From assembly GCA_944391685.1 (NCBI GenBank), contig CALXUM010000014.1:1-42508 (forward strand): a DNA stretch of 42,508 nucleotides. Direction: 5' to 3'. Positions 32,898 to 42,461 of the stretch are shown here, one piece after another. Made by a program: the position numbers and the translations under genes. Origin of the DNA: an uncultured Alphaproteobacteria bacterium (GTDB taxonomy: Bacteria > Pseudomonadota > Alphaproteobacteria > RF32 > CAG-239). The notes below the pieces were generated by a model. The model did no database searches. It worked only from the letters and a program-made list of their open reading frames with translations, and was not told where the DNA came from. Position 1 is the first letter of the stretch. Every line of letters starts with the position of its first letter.

Positions 32898-34229
32898 TTA
32901 TTCATAAGCTAAAAGCTCTGCATCATTGGTGGCAAAAATTGTTGTTCTATCGGCAACAATCGGCGACAACTCAACTCCATCACTGGTAGAAACATAACTT
33001 ATGATTTCCCCTGTATAAGGTGATACGGCAAGTAAATATCCGTTAGATGTGGCAACTAATAGCCTATTACCTGTCAGAACCGGACCGCTTGCAAAAACAC
33101 CGGATTTGTCATCATCTTCTTCTCCGTAAGGAATTGTAGTATTCCAAACAATGCGGCCGTTTTGTTTGTTAATAGCCAAAAGTTCAAAATTATTAGTCAA
33201 CACAAATAAATAATCTCCGGCTACCCAGGGCTGATTATTGCTTCCCATTTCTCTTTCCCAAATTCTTTCACCGGTTCGCAAATCAATAGCTGTTAACACA
33301 CTGTTATACCCAACGGCAAAAACCTTATCGCCGTCAATAACAGGATTTGCTTTAATTGCGGTTATATCAGACAAAGAATTGGTGCGTCTTTTAGAAACTA
33401 ACATATCAGCCCACAACGGAGTACCTGTACTGGCCTTAAAAGCTCTGAGTTCTCCGTTTGAAAAAGCAGCAATCAAAACATCATATTCTGAGTTATAAGC
33501 AGGGCTTGCTCCTCCGACTAAAGTGGTAACTTCAAACTCTGTCTGATTTTTCCAAAGTTGTTCACCTTTCTCGGTATCAAAAACAAAAATGGTATTGTCA
33601 AATGCTTGCACAAAAACTTTTTTATCATTTACGGTAGGTGCAATGCGAATTGGAATTCCAACATTTTTACGCCATTTAATATCTCCGGTCAGCATATCCA
33701 AACAAAAAACACCGCCAAAACCGGTTGTGGCAAATATTTTTTTATCATAGGCGGCAATACCGGCTCCTTTAAGAGATACTCCTTCTGCTTCCCCATTTTG
33801 AGGTTTTAACTTTTTGCTCCAAATTTCTTCTCCGTCATCTAAACGAAAAGCACTAACAACGGCATCGGCATCAATAGTAAATACAACTTTATTTGAAATA
33901 ACGGGGGAAGCAATTAAAAAGTCCCTTTTTGAACTTCCCTCTCCGAAAGAAGTGTTCCATTTCTCACGCAACTTATTATCTGAATCCAAATGCCCCATAA
34001 GATGCATTGAATTTCCACCGTTTTGTGACCATTTAGGGTTTACATAAGGGGCTGGTAGTTTAATTTTAACTTCTCCAGGCTCATAATCAGGAGCAAGATT
34101 AGCATCTTCTCTGATGACATTAATCCTCTCTCCGTCAATATCCAACGGTTCTTTTCCAAACAAACCGCAACCATTCAACAAAGCGGTTACACTCAACAGT
34201 ACGGCAAGTTTATAATTTTTCCGTTTCAT
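32898..34229 (-). CDS. bamB: Outer-membrane assembly lipoprotein BamB
   Basis: BamB is the beta-propeller lipoprotein of the BAM complex that inserts outer-membrane proteins. The 443-residue product has a lipobox LNGC (Cys21) and then repeated PQQ-like blades (for example LDMLTGDIKWRKN, DTEKGEQLWKN, DLRTGERIWERE, NKQNGRIVWNT). GGAGA precedes the ATG. The gene lies 15 nt after the YfgM-like gene and 17 nt before der, the same order known from several proteobacteria. Confidence 0.92.
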   Translation of the reverse strand: MKRKNYKLAVLLSVTALLNGCGLFGKEPLDIDGERINVIREDANLAPDYEPGEVKIKLPAPYVNPKWSQNGGNSMHLMGHLDSDNKLREKWNTSFGEGSSKRDFLIASPVISNKVVFTIDADAVVSAFRLDDGEEIWSKKLKPQNGEAEGVSLKGAGIAAYDKKIFATTGFGGVFCLDMLTGDIKWRKNVGIPIRIAPTVNDKKVFVQAFDNTIFVFDTEKGEQLWKNQTEFEVTTLVGGASPAYNSEYDVLIAAFSNGELRAFKASTGTPLWADMLVSKRRTNSLSDITAIKANPVIDGDKVFAVGYNSVLTAIDLRTGERIWEREMGSNNQPWVAGDYLFVLTNNFELLAINKQNGRIVWNTTIPYGEEDDDKSGVFASGPVLTGNRLLVATSNGYLLAVSPYTGEIISYVSTSDGVELSPIVADRTTIFATNDAELLAYE

Positions 34230-34244
34230 AAAATTCTCCGCAAA

Positions 34245-34937
34245 TTAGTTATTGTTTTGTTGTTCAATAATTGCAATCATATCTTGAGCTCTGGCTCTCA
34301 TGTTATCTTGTGCGTTGTTTGATGTCGCAATTTTTTCATACTCTGCTTTAGCTTGTTCCAAATTGCCTTCTCTTATAGCCAACATAGCCAAAAGCTCACG
34401 GGCAATATTATATCCGTTATCTTTTTCTTCTTTGGTTAAAGGATTTAACAAAGATTTAATTTCATCGGCCGGAGCATTTGTATCTAATTTATATGATGCC
34501 AATTTTAATGTTGCAATATCTCGCATTTGCTCATTGGTTGAGCTGTCATTTGCCAACTTTTCCAATACATTCATTGCATCATCAATCTTTTTTTGTTCAA
34601 TATAAATGTTGGCTATCTGCAATCTTGCAATATCACTGTAAAGCCCGGCATCTTCATCAGCCAATTCTTTTAAAATATTAAGACTTTCATCTGTTCTGCC
34701 TTGATTTTGTAAAGATACTGCTACGGCGTAAGCATTTGAAAGTTCTTGTGCTTTTTTATCTCTCCAAGACAAAAATGTTTCAAAACTAACGGCAGCGGTC
34801 AAGACCAAGGCTACAAATATTACAATGAACAACCCATATTTGTTCCACAAATTTTTTAACTGTTCACTTTTAACTTCATCGGCAATCTCTTTTAAAAAGG
34901 CGTCATGAGTTACCAGGTCTTTTTCAACTTTTTTCAT
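34245..34937 (-). CDS. YfgM-like TPR protein (SecYEG ancillary type)
   Basis: The product has 230 residues: a cytoplasmic N-terminus, one membrane segment (about 38-55, FIVIFVALVLTAAVSF), then a periplasmic TPR_21-type region (DIARLQIANIYIEQKKIDDAM and further helices). This is the shape of YfgM, an ancillary subunit near the SecYEG translocon. Because BamB and Der follow, the conserved yfgM-bamB-der order supports the call. I chose ATG 34937, which has GGAG 8 nt before it, over the GTG at 34949. Confidence 0.85.
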   Translation of the reverse strand: MKKVEKDLVTHDAFLKEIADEVKSEQLKNLWNKYGLFIVIFVALVLTAAVSFETFLSWRDKKAQELSNAYAVAVSLQNQGRTDESLNILKELADEDAGLYSDIARLQIANIYIEQKKIDDAMNVLEKLANDSSTNEQMRDIATLKLASYKLDTNAPADEIKSLLNPLTKEEKDNGYNIARELLAMLAIREGNLEQAKAEYEKIATSNNAQDNMRARAQDMIAIIEQQNNN

Positions 34938-35026
34938 TAAAATCTCCACAAATAAAACTTTACTCTAAAGCTATATATATATGAAATATAAGTATATAGC
35001 AAAGAAAATTTTTATCTAAACTACAA

Positions 35027-36205
35027 TTATTTAATCACCTCATGAATAAGAAATTTTTTTATCCAAAGCAAATCTTTTATAGGTAGTTTGCTTCCAAAAG
35101 TAATGGTCTTTTCTTCTGAAGATACAGACACAAAGAAGCGTCCGCTTGCAGGATTCTCGGTTACCTCAATCGATTCTATATCTTTTTTCATCATTTCATC
35201 ATGTTTGGTAGAAAAAAGCATATATTTATGAGTGTTTACAATTTTTTCTTTTTTCAATACCAATTTTTCTTTTCTGAAGAGAATAAATACGGCAGCCACA
35301 ATAATAATCAAAGCCCCGATATTAATCCACCAAAAAGTAGGTGATTGGGTATCTCTTAAAGCCGGGTTTAGAAAAGACATAATAACTCCAATCCCTAAAA
35401 TAAAAATGATTATCCATGCTGCAATATTATAAGCGTCCCAAACAATTTTACGAGCTTTTAGTACAATTTTATCTTTTTTACGTACATAAGCAATTGGCGA
35501 AGGTAAAGGAGCATAAGAGTCAAAATCATCAACTATATATCCCAACTTTGCCATATCTTTAATTGACTTATCAAGGTTTTTTATATCTTTGGACATTAGC
35601 CCCTCATCTGTATTAATCAAAGCAGGCATTTCGAAATAACGGGCATATTCCTTCCATTTTCTGCGAACATTTTTAGGCGAAGTTGAAATATATAGAGGAA
35701 CAATTTTTGCGGGATCTTTATGATAAAGTTCGATGATGTATTTGTTTTTGGTTAAAAATCCTGATTGGAAAAAGGTTATTCTGAAGCGAACACCTCCGAA
35801 ATTTTTAATATTTTCTTTTATGATTTTTTTATTTCCGAAAACGGGTCTCCAAATAATAGTCATAAATTTTCCGTCGAATATAAATTTTTTATAACGTATA
35901 TAAGAAAATACACTGACAATAACCATACCCAAACCGACAATAATGAAAATAATATCAAAAAATGTTGCGGTTAAAAAAGGCTGATAATTTGAAATATCAT
36001 TCAAAGGAACAAGACTGGCAATATTTGCTCCCTCTGCTTTAAAACCATTTAATAATTCATACGCACCAAGCAAAGCCAACAAAAACCCAAAAACAATCCC
36101 CGGTAACAAAAAACGCCAATTTGTTCTGTCAGATACTTTGGCAGGCAATCTGTTAAGATTAAATTCCAATTTGTGGCTATAATGATTCGGAGAGCTATAA
36201 GTCAT
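35027..36205 (-). CDS. Hypothetical membrane protein with paired PH-like regions
   Basis: The product has 392 residues. There are two pairs of hydrophobic segments: FLLPGIVFGFLLALLGAYELL with FDIIFIIVGLGMVIVSVFSYI, then IAAWIIIFILGIGVIMSF with WWINIGALIIIVAAVFILF. Beta-rich cytoplasmic parts follow each pair (KFIFDGKFMTIIWRPV and further; KKEKIVNTHKYMLFSTKHDEM and further). The pattern recalls bacterial membrane proteins with PH-like domains of unknown role, which I infer only from topology. AGGGA precedes the ATG at 36205; the TTG at 36223 is less likely. It is divergent from the GGDEF gene. Confidence 0.7.
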   Translation of the reverse strand: MTYSSPNHYSHKLEFNLNRLPAKVSDRTNWRFLLPGIVFGFLLALLGAYELLNGFKAEGANIASLVPLNDISNYQPFLTATFFDIIFIIVGLGMVIVSVFSYIRYKKFIFDGKFMTIIWRPVFGNKKIIKENIKNFGGVRFRITFFQSGFLTKNKYIIELYHKDPAKIVPLYISTSPKNVRRKWKEYARYFEMPALINTDEGLMSKDIKNLDKSIKDMAKLGYIVDDFDSYAPLPSPIAYVRKKDKIVLKARKIVWDAYNIAAWIIIFILGIGVIMSFLNPALRDTQSPTFWWINIGALIIIVAAVFILFRKEKLVLKKEKIVNTHKYMLFSTKHDEMMKKDIESIEVTENPASGRFFVSVSSEEKTITFGSKLPIKDLLWIKKFLIHEVIK

Positions 36206-36350
36206 TTTTTTATTCCCTGGCAATTTAGCATTTATTTGTATGCTACTCTAAAAGGTTTAAATAATCATCAATTTTTTATAAATTTTAATTTATTTTAATA
36301 ATCTTTATTTATTCTCAAAACAGAATAATTTAATGCTTTAAGGAGCTATT

Positions 36351-38081
36351 ATGGGAAATATAGAAGTTTTTAACCAAGATGCCAATTTTTTAATTACTTT
36401 ATTTTCTTTGTTATTATTACTTTGTGCGTGTTTTTATGATAGTCGCAAAGAAAAACTTTTTGCTCCGATATGGTTATTGTTTACAGGCCTTTTAATAGAG
36501 TTTTTTGCCAACGGTGTGGCTACCAAAGCATCTGATATATATATAAGTGGCGGAACAATAGGCATCTATGTCTTTATTGAATTAAGTCTTCTTTTATTAG
36601 CAATGATTTTTATGGCATTAGCCGCTTCTCATATTCTTATCAATAACTCTCCAAATTATTGGGTGTTTTTAGGATTGTCGATTCTTGGAATTATTTGTAT
36701 AGCCTTGTTTGTATTTATTATTCCAGATGGCATTATGGTTAATAAAATGAGACAAATTTTCCCCTTGGCGGGTTTTGCATATTTGGCGGTTGGATTTTGG
36801 GTCCAATCTCATCAACGCCATAACAGTGGTTACATCCTTTCAGGTGTGATTAATACTTTGGTAGCTTTGCTCCTTTTATTACGTCTTTTCAGTGTTGGTA
36901 TATCATTCTCTCCAAATTTATGGTTTGTTCCTGCGGCCTATTATACTCTGCTGGCCTTTGCTTTTATTATGATGAAAGAAAACGTTACCTCAGAAGAGCT
37001 AGATAAGTCTATTCAAGAAATAGAAAAATATAATCGTCGAATTGATGAAATGATACGCCTATCTCCTTTTCCAATTATAATATCACGTTTAAGTGATGAT
37101 AAAATCCTTGTTGCCAATAATAACGCTCAAAAACTTTTTGGCATAAATCCTAATGAGCTTGAGAGATATAAATTAAAAGATTTTTTTGCCGATTCGGATA
37201 ATAGACAATTGTTAACGGATAGACTAGAAACTCAAAAAGAAGTCCAAGATTTTGAGGTGTTGGTTAAAACACCGTTATCAAACACACCTTTTTGGCTTTT
37301 AACCTCAGCAAATATTATAGATTATAACTATGATGTAGCTCTGTATTCGGCATTTCAGGATATTACTTCACGTAAAAACAGAGAAGCATTACTTAAGAAT
37401 CAAGCAATCAGGGATCCTTTAACATCTTTATATAATCGTCGTTATTTTGAAAAAGAAGTAAGTAAGATGATTCTTAAACTTAAAGCAGCCAAAGCACCAT
37501 ATAGTGTTTTAATGATAGATGCTGATTTATTTAAAAGAGTTAATGATACTTATGGACACAAAACCGGAGATAAAGTTTTAATAGAGTTGGCAGCAACAGC
37601 AGAGAGAGCTTTAAGAGATCATGACATTGTTGCTCGCTATGGAGGGGAAGAATTTGTAATATTCTTACCGGGTATAGATGATTCTCAAGCCTATAAAGTA
37701 GCGGATCGCCTTCGGGAAAGCATAAGCTCAATAGTTGTTTATTCAGACGAAAAACAGCCGGTTCGTTTTACGGTATCAATAGGGGTATCATCTTCGGAAA
37801 TATCTGACAATGTTGATATGTTGGTAAAAACGGCAGATGAAGCACTTTATAAGGCAAAACAAAATGGACGCAACCGTGTTGAGGTTTTTAAATTGCAGGA
37901 TTTAAACAAATTTACAACTGAAGACCATGAAAATAGAGAAGAAAAACAAAATATTCACCCTGTTTTTGATAAGGAAAATTCTTTGGAAATATCACTTCTT
38001 GATGGAATAGAAACCAGTAAAATAGAAAATGATGTTCCTGCCAATATTGAACAACCGCAAAATGGAGCAAAGAAAAAATGA
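36351..38081 (+). CDS. Membrane-bound diguanylate cyclase (PAS-GGDEF)
   Basis: This enzyme makes the second messenger cyclic di-GMP from GTP. The 576-residue protein has an N-terminal membrane domain of about six or seven segments (residues 10-210), a PAS domain (about 225-345, IRLSPFPIIISRLSDDKILVAN), and a GGDEF domain (about 355-520) with active-site GGEEF near residue 430. An RxxD product-inhibition site (RDHD) lies just before it. A 55-residue acidic tail follows. No EAL domain is present, so it should be synthetic only. Its stop overlaps the next start (ATGA), coupling it to the RNA methyltransferase gene. Confidence 0.92.
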   Translation: MGNIEVFNQDANFLITLFSLLLLLCACFYDSRKEKLFAPIWLLFTGLLIEFFANGVATKASDIYISGGTIGIYVFIELSLLLLAMIFMALAASHILINNSPNYWVFLGLSILGIICIALFVFIIPDGIMVNKMRQIFPLAGFAYLAVGFWVQSHQRHNSGYILSGVINTLVALLLLLRLFSVGISFSPNLWFVPAAYYTLLAFAFIMMKENVTSEELDKSIQEIEKYNRRIDEMIRLSPFPIIISRLSDDKILVANNNAQKLFGINPNELERYKLKDFFADSDNRQLLTDRLETQKEVQDFEVLVKTPLSNTPFWLLTSANIIDYNYDVALYSAFQDITSRKNREALLKNQAIRDPLTSLYNRRYFEKEVSKMILKLKAAKAPYSVLMIDADLFKRVNDTYGHKTGDKVLIELAATAERALRDHDIVARYGGEEFVIFLPGIDDSQAYKVADRLRESISSIVVYSDEKQPVRFTVSIGVSSSEISDNVDMLVKTADEALYKAKQNGRNRVEVFKLQDLNKFTTEDHENREEKQNIHPVFDKENSLEISLLDGIETSKIENDVPANIEQPQNGAKKK

Positions 38082-39205
38082 GTTGTGAATATAGTCAAAT
38101 ATGCGGAGGTTGTTCTTTTCGAGATAAGGAAGAAAAAGAATATCGTATTTTTAAGGAAGAAAAATTTAAAAAAATATTATCATCATTGGATACAAAATTT
38201 GGTTCTTCCATTTTTATTCCGGATAATACAAGACGCCGTGCTTCTTTGACTTTTTCCTATCAAAAAGGCAAGCTTAGTTTAGGCTTTAATGAAAAAAGAA
38301 GCTCTGTAATTGTTGATATCAAAAAATGTCCTCTTCTAACTCCTCGTTTGAACTCTAATTTGGAGAATATTCGCCAAATATTAGAAGAATTATGCCAAGT
38401 TCATTATCAGGTAAAAAAAGGCCGCAAATATTTTGAAGCCTCGGTTTCATCTGGAGATGTGTTTATTTGTGATGCCTTAAATGGTATAGATATTGTTTTG
38501 GAATACAATGGTCCTGTGGATCTAGGGCATAGATTAATCTTATTTGAACTAGGGCAAAAAATGCCGGATATTATCAGAATATCACAACGCAACAGCCCGC
38601 AAGGGATTTTACAGCCTATTTTAGAAAAAAGTAAACCTTACATAAAAATAGGTCCTTATAATATTCAAATTCCGGCAGGAACTTTCCTTCAACCATCAAC
38701 AGAAGGAGAAAGAGCACTTATCTCAACGGTTTTAAAATATCTTAATGGTTATGAAGGAAAAATTGCTGATTTATTTTGTGGGGTCGGAACTTTTTCTTAT
38801 GTTTTAGCAGTTAATATTAAAAACAAAGTTTTGGCAGTTGATTCTTCCCCTGAGTTATTAAAAGGTTTTCGTGAAACTATCAATCACAACATGATTCCAA
38901 ATATCAACATTATGGAACGAAATCTTTTTAAATATCCGTTGGATGAAAATGATTTGCAAGGGTTTGGGGCTGTTGTTTATGACCCTCCGCGAGCCGGAGC
39001 AGCAGCACAAGTCAAAAAAATAGCATCCATGGCAAGAGAAATAAAACCCAACAAAATAATAGCCGTTTCTTGCAATCCTCAAACTTTTTTGAGCGACGCC
39101 AGTCAATTATTACAAGGAGGATATGAGCTAAATGAGGTTACCATGGTTGATCAATTTACCTATTCTGAACACAGTGAGCTAGTAGCCTTATTTACAAAAA
39201 AATAA
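38078..39205 (+). CDS. Class I 23S rRNA/tRNA uracil-5-methyltransferase (TrmA/RumA family)
   Basis: The enzyme adds a methyl group from S-adenosylmethionine to uracil C5 in RNA. The 375-residue product has iron-sulfur cysteines at 3, 9, 12 and 84, the SAM motif LFCGVGTFSYVL, the DPPRAG motif and catalytic Cys332 in SCNPQTF. It has no TRAM domain, so it is shorter than RlmD; the RlmC/RlmD/TrmA position cannot be fixed from sequence alone. It begins in an ATGA overlap with the diguanylate cyclase gene. Confidence 0.9.
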   Translation: MSCEYSQICGGCSFRDKEEKEYRIFKEEKFKKILSSLDTKFGSSIFIPDNTRRRASLTFSYQKGKLSLGFNEKRSSVIVDIKKCPLLTPRLNSNLENIRQILEELCQVHYQVKKGRKYFEASVSSGDVFICDALNGIDIVLEYNGPVDLGHRLILFELGQKMPDIIRISQRNSPQGILQPILEKSKPYIKIGPYNIQIPAGTFLQPSTEGERALISTVLKYLNGYEGKIADLFCGVGTFSYVLAVNIKNKVLAVDSSPELLKGFRETINHNMIPNINIMERNLFKYPLDENDLQGFGAVVYDPPRAGAAAQVKKIASMAREIKPNKIIAVSCNPQTFLSDASQLLQGGYELNEVTMVDQFTYSEHSELVALFTKK

Positions 39206-39236
39206 TGATACTTTATAGTTTATGAGAGGAGGAAAA

Positions 39237-39887
39237 ATGAGAAAGTTTTTTTGGCTTATGACAGCTTGTTTAGTGGTTGTTTCTTGTGCAACATCATCTG
39301 TCGATGATGGTAAATTTTCCTGTCCCAAAATAAGTATACCTTTAGATAAAGCTTACATCATTCAAAAAGCTAATTATCGTAATGAATTCCAAATTCGTCT
39401 CACCGGTTATGAAAGTTATTGTTATTTTGATGAAGTCTCTTCACGTCATTATGCCATGATTAAACCATTGTTTTTAATCAGAAGAATTCGTACCACCGAT
39501 GAGAGTAGAGTTGATTTTAACTTTTATACCGAAACCATAAAAGGCCCTCCCGGTTATATTGGCAAAAAAAGTTATCCCGCCTCTATCAATATAGCTGAAA
39601 ATGAATATGAGAAAAAATTCTCAGGCCCTTTCGTAAAAGTAAAAGTTCCTGCAAATGATTCTGAGTTTGAAATATTTTTAGGGTTGGATTTATCTGCCAG
39701 CGAATATAATTATAATAAGCGGGGATTTAATATAGATTATCATTATGAGGGAGAAGAAACTTTTGAGTTTGTTCCCACAGTTTATGTAGAAACGGATTTA
39801 GAAGAAAACTCCATAAATCAACATAATACAAAAGGACAAGAGGTTCCCCCATCACCTCAAAAAGAAGATTGTGGTTGTTCATTATAG
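39237..39887 (+). CDS. Hypothetical lipoprotein
   Basis: The product has 216 residues. The signal ends with lipobox VVSC (Cys17), followed by a beta-rich mature part with repeated aromatic strands and a terminal cysteine pair (DCGCS). GAGGAGG lies directly before the ATG at 39237, which I prefer to the frame opening at 39222. It follows the methyltransferase by 31 nt and precedes tkt by 24 nt. No family is recognised. Confidence 0.75.
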   Translation: MRKFFWLMTACLVVVSCATSSVDDGKFSCPKISIPLDKAYIIQKANYRNEFQIRLTGYESYCYFDEVSSRHYAMIKPLFLIRRIRTTDESRVDFNFYTETIKGPPGYIGKKSYPASINIAENEYEKKFSGPFVKVKVPANDSEFEIFLGLDLSASEYNYNKRGFNIDYHYEGEETFEFVPTVYVETDLEENSINQHNTKGQEVPPSPQKEDCGCSL

Positions 39888-39911
39888 CTAACAAATACCA
39901 AGGAGTACAAA

Positions 39912-41876
39912 ATGGATACAAGTAATTATAAAGAAATGTCTTCAGCTATCAGATTTTTGTCAGCGGATGCAATAGAAAAGGCCAAATCTGGTCACCCCGG
40001 AATGCCTCTTGGTATGGCAGATGTTGCCACGGTTTTATTTTCAAGATACATCAAACTATCTCCCAAACATCCCAAATGGTTTGATCGAGACAGATTCGTC
40101 CTCTCAGCCGGACACGGCTCAATGCTTTTATATTCTTTGTTATATCTTATGGGTTATGAAGATATAGATATTGATGATATAAAAAACTTTCGTCAACTTG
40201 GCTCAAAAACGGCAGGCCATCCAGAATATGGACATTTATCAGGCATAGACATCACTACAGGTCCATTGGGGCAAGGTATAAGTTCTGCTGTCGGTATGGC
40301 TTTGGCAGAAAGAATTTTAGCGTCCAAATATGGTGACGATGTTTGTTCACATTATACTTATGTTATTGCCGGGGATGGATGCTTGATGGAGGGAATTTCC
40401 GAAGAAGCAATTTCTTTAGCCGGACATTTGAAGTTAAATAAATTAATAGTCTTTTGGGATAATAATAATATCACCATTGATGGTCAGGTTGATAAATCCA
40501 GCTCAACAGATCAAATAAAGCGTTTTCAGGCTTGTAATTGGAATACTTTGGAGGTGGACGGACATAATTATCAAGCAATAGAAAAAGCAATTGAAACAGC
40601 TCAAAAGTCATCAAAGCCCACACTAATTGCCTGCAAAACCAAGATTGGATTTGGCGCTCCCAACAAGTGCGGCACATCTAAATGTCATGGTTCTCCGCTT
40701 GGAGAGGAAGAGATTGCTCTTATGCGTAAAGAGTTAGATTGGAACTATGCTCCTTTTGAAATTCCGGCTGAAATTGCTGAGCTATGGCAAAAAGCATCTC
40801 ACAGAAGTGATGCCGAATATTCAGCTTGGGAACAAAGAGCAAAAGCCAAAGGACAATCTTTTCAAGATGTCATTTCAGGCAAGCTTCCCAAAAATTGGGA
40901 TAAAGATCTTAATGCCTTAAAAGAAAAAGCAATAAAAGAAAGCACAAAGGTAGCCACTCGTAAGGCATCACAAATGTGCTTGGAAGCAATTGTTCCAAAT
41001 ATTCCGGAAATTGTTGGAGGTTCTGCAGATTTGGCAGCCTCAAATTTAACTCTTACGCAAGCTTCAAGAACAATTACCGCATCAGATTATAATGGTAATA
41101 ATATTATGTATGGCATCAGAGAACATGCTATGGGAGCAATTATGAACGGCATGGCTTTACATGGTGGAATAATCCCGTTTGGCGGCACATTTTTTGTCTT
41201 TTCGGATTATATGCGACCGGCAATGCGTTTGGCCGCTTTGATGGGAATTAGGGTTATATATGTCCTTACCCACGATTCTATCGGAGTGGGGGAAGACGGT
41301 CCGACACATCAACCTATTGAACATTTGGCGTCATATCGTTGTATGCCGGGGATATTAACTTTCAGACCATGTGATGTTGTTGAAACGGCAGAGGCTTGGC
41401 AAATAGCCCTAACAACTGAAAATAAGCCAAGTTTGTTAGCTTTGAGCCGACAAAATTTGCCAATGCTCAGAACATCAGCCAAAGAAAATTTAAGTGCCAA
41501 AGGCGGATACATAATTGCCGGTGATGTAAAAAACAGAGCCGCTACGATTATTGCAACAGGTTCGGAGGTTTCTTTAGCTGTAGAAGCTTATAATCGTTTA
41601 AAAGAAGAAGGTATCAACACCGCAGTAGTCTCTATGCCCTGTTGCGAACTTTTTGATGCTCAGGACGATAAATATCAAGAAGAAGTATTGGGGACATGTC
41701 CTCGTATAGCTGTCGAGGCCGCATCAAAATTTGGTTGGGAACGTTATGTTGGTCTTAAAGGGGATATCATTGGCATGGATGGTTTCGGAGCCTCCGGTCC
41801 GGCAGAGAAACTTTATTCTTATTTTGGTATCACGGTAGAAGAAGTTATTGATGCAGTAAAAAATCTTATTAAATAG
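39912..41876 (+). CDS. tkt: Transketolase
   Basis: Transketolase moves two-carbon units between sugar phosphates in the pentose phosphate and Calvin pathways, using thiamine diphosphate. The 654-residue product has family length. It shows SGHPGMPLGMA near the start, the thiamine-diphosphate motif GDGCLMEGISEEAISLAGHL...WDNNNITIDG, the acid/base REHAMGAIMNGMALHGG, and the C-terminal domain with FGASGPAEKLYSYFGIT. CAAGGAG lies before the ATG. It is preceded by a lipoprotein gene. Confidence 0.96.
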   Translation: MDTSNYKEMSSAIRFLSADAIEKAKSGHPGMPLGMADVATVLFSRYIKLSPKHPKWFDRDRFVLSAGHGSMLLYSLLYLMGYEDIDIDDIKNFRQLGSKTAGHPEYGHLSGIDITTGPLGQGISSAVGMALAERILASKYGDDVCSHYTYVIAGDGCLMEGISEEAISLAGHLKLNKLIVFWDNNNITIDGQVDKSSSTDQIKRFQACNWNTLEVDGHNYQAIEKAIETAQKSSKPTLIACKTKIGFGAPNKCGTSKCHGSPLGEEEIALMRKELDWNYAPFEIPAEIAELWQKASHRSDAEYSAWEQRAKAKGQSFQDVISGKLPKNWDKDLNALKEKAIKESTKVATRKASQMCLEAIVPNIPEIVGGSADLAASNLTLTQASRTITASDYNGNNIMYGIREHAMGAIMNGMALHGGIIPFGGTFFVFSDYMRPAMRLAALMGIRVIYVLTHDSIGVGEDGPTHQPIEHLASYRCMPGILTFRPCDVVETAEAWQIALTTENKPSLLALSRQNLPMLRTSAKENLSAKGGYIIAGDVKNRAATIIATGSEVSLAVEAYNRLKEEGINTAVVSMPCCELFDAQDDKYQEEVLGTCPRIAVEAASKFGWERYVGLKGDIIGMDGFGASGPAEKLYSYFGITVEEVIDAVKNLIK

Positions 41877-41886
41877 TAAAGCTCAC

Positions 41887-41915
41887 TTGACAATAAATTC
41901 TATTTGTTCTAACTT
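41887..41915 (+). promoter_or_regulatory. Sigma70-like promoter of the small gene at 41959
   Basis: TTGACA (41887-41892) and TAACTT (41910-41915) are separated by 17 nt, giving a start near 41922 and a leader of about 37 nt. Confidence 0.55.
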
Positions 41916-41958
41916 CCCACCACATTCCAATTATTGTTTAACAAAAAAATTTATTATT

Positions 41959-42339
41959 ATGGAAGAAAAAGAAATTTTAACAGCTCAACAGTTTGTTGAT
42001 GCCATTAAAGAAGATTGTAGTATTTCTGTTGGTCTCAAAGATGTATGTATCGGTCGTCTTGAATTTATTAATGATGATAACCACAAAGATAGTGGTTATG
42101 TTTGCTTTTGGTATCAAACAGATGGTAAGTTTTTATACCTTAAAGCATTTAAAGGCGAAACCGAACGTAAAGTAAAAATTGCTAATAGTAAAGATGTTAC
42201 GATCAAACAGCATTTTTATCGGAGAGATTCTTTCGCATCGGCTTACAAAACAACAAAATGGCGTATTGTTCCCGAAGGGGATGGCTTTTACCTCATCCCT
42301 GAGTCTGAGTATGAAAGACAGAAAAGAGAAAAAAAATAA
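41959..42339 (+). CDS. Small hypothetical charged protein
   Basis: The product has 126 residues. It is soluble, with a predicted helix-strand mix and a basic C-terminus (ESEYERQKREKK). I chose the ATG at 41959 because the upstream in-frame TTG is part of the -35 box of a promoter. No good ribosome binding site is visible before it. No family is recognised. Confidence 0.6.
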   Translation: MEEKEILTAQQFVDAIKEDCSISVGLKDVCIGRLEFINDDNHKDSGYVCFWYQTDGKFLYLKAFKGETERKVKIANSKDVTIKQHFYRRDSFASAYKTTKWRIVPEGDGFYLIPESEYERQKREKK

Positions 42340-42360
42340 AAATTTTAATCTGAAAATTAT

Positions 42361-42394
42361 CAAAACACCCATCTTTTAAAAGATGGGTGTTTTG
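42361..42394. terminator. Bidirectional Rho-independent terminator
   Basis: The perfect palindrome CAAAACACCCATCTTTT/AAAAGATGGGTGTTTTG spans 34 nt and follows the gene at 41959. T runs lie on both strands. Confidence 0.9.
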
Positions 42395-42432
42395 ACATCT
42401 TATGTTATGCGTCCAAAGGCTTTAATCTACGA

Positions 42433-42461
42433 TTGACATAATAGTTTTATTAGATTAAACT
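42433..42461 (+). promoter_or_regulatory. Promoter-like sequence at the right edge
   Basis: TTGACA (42433-42438) and TAAACT (42456-42461) are separated by 17 nt. The downstream gene is outside the window. Confidence 0.4.
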
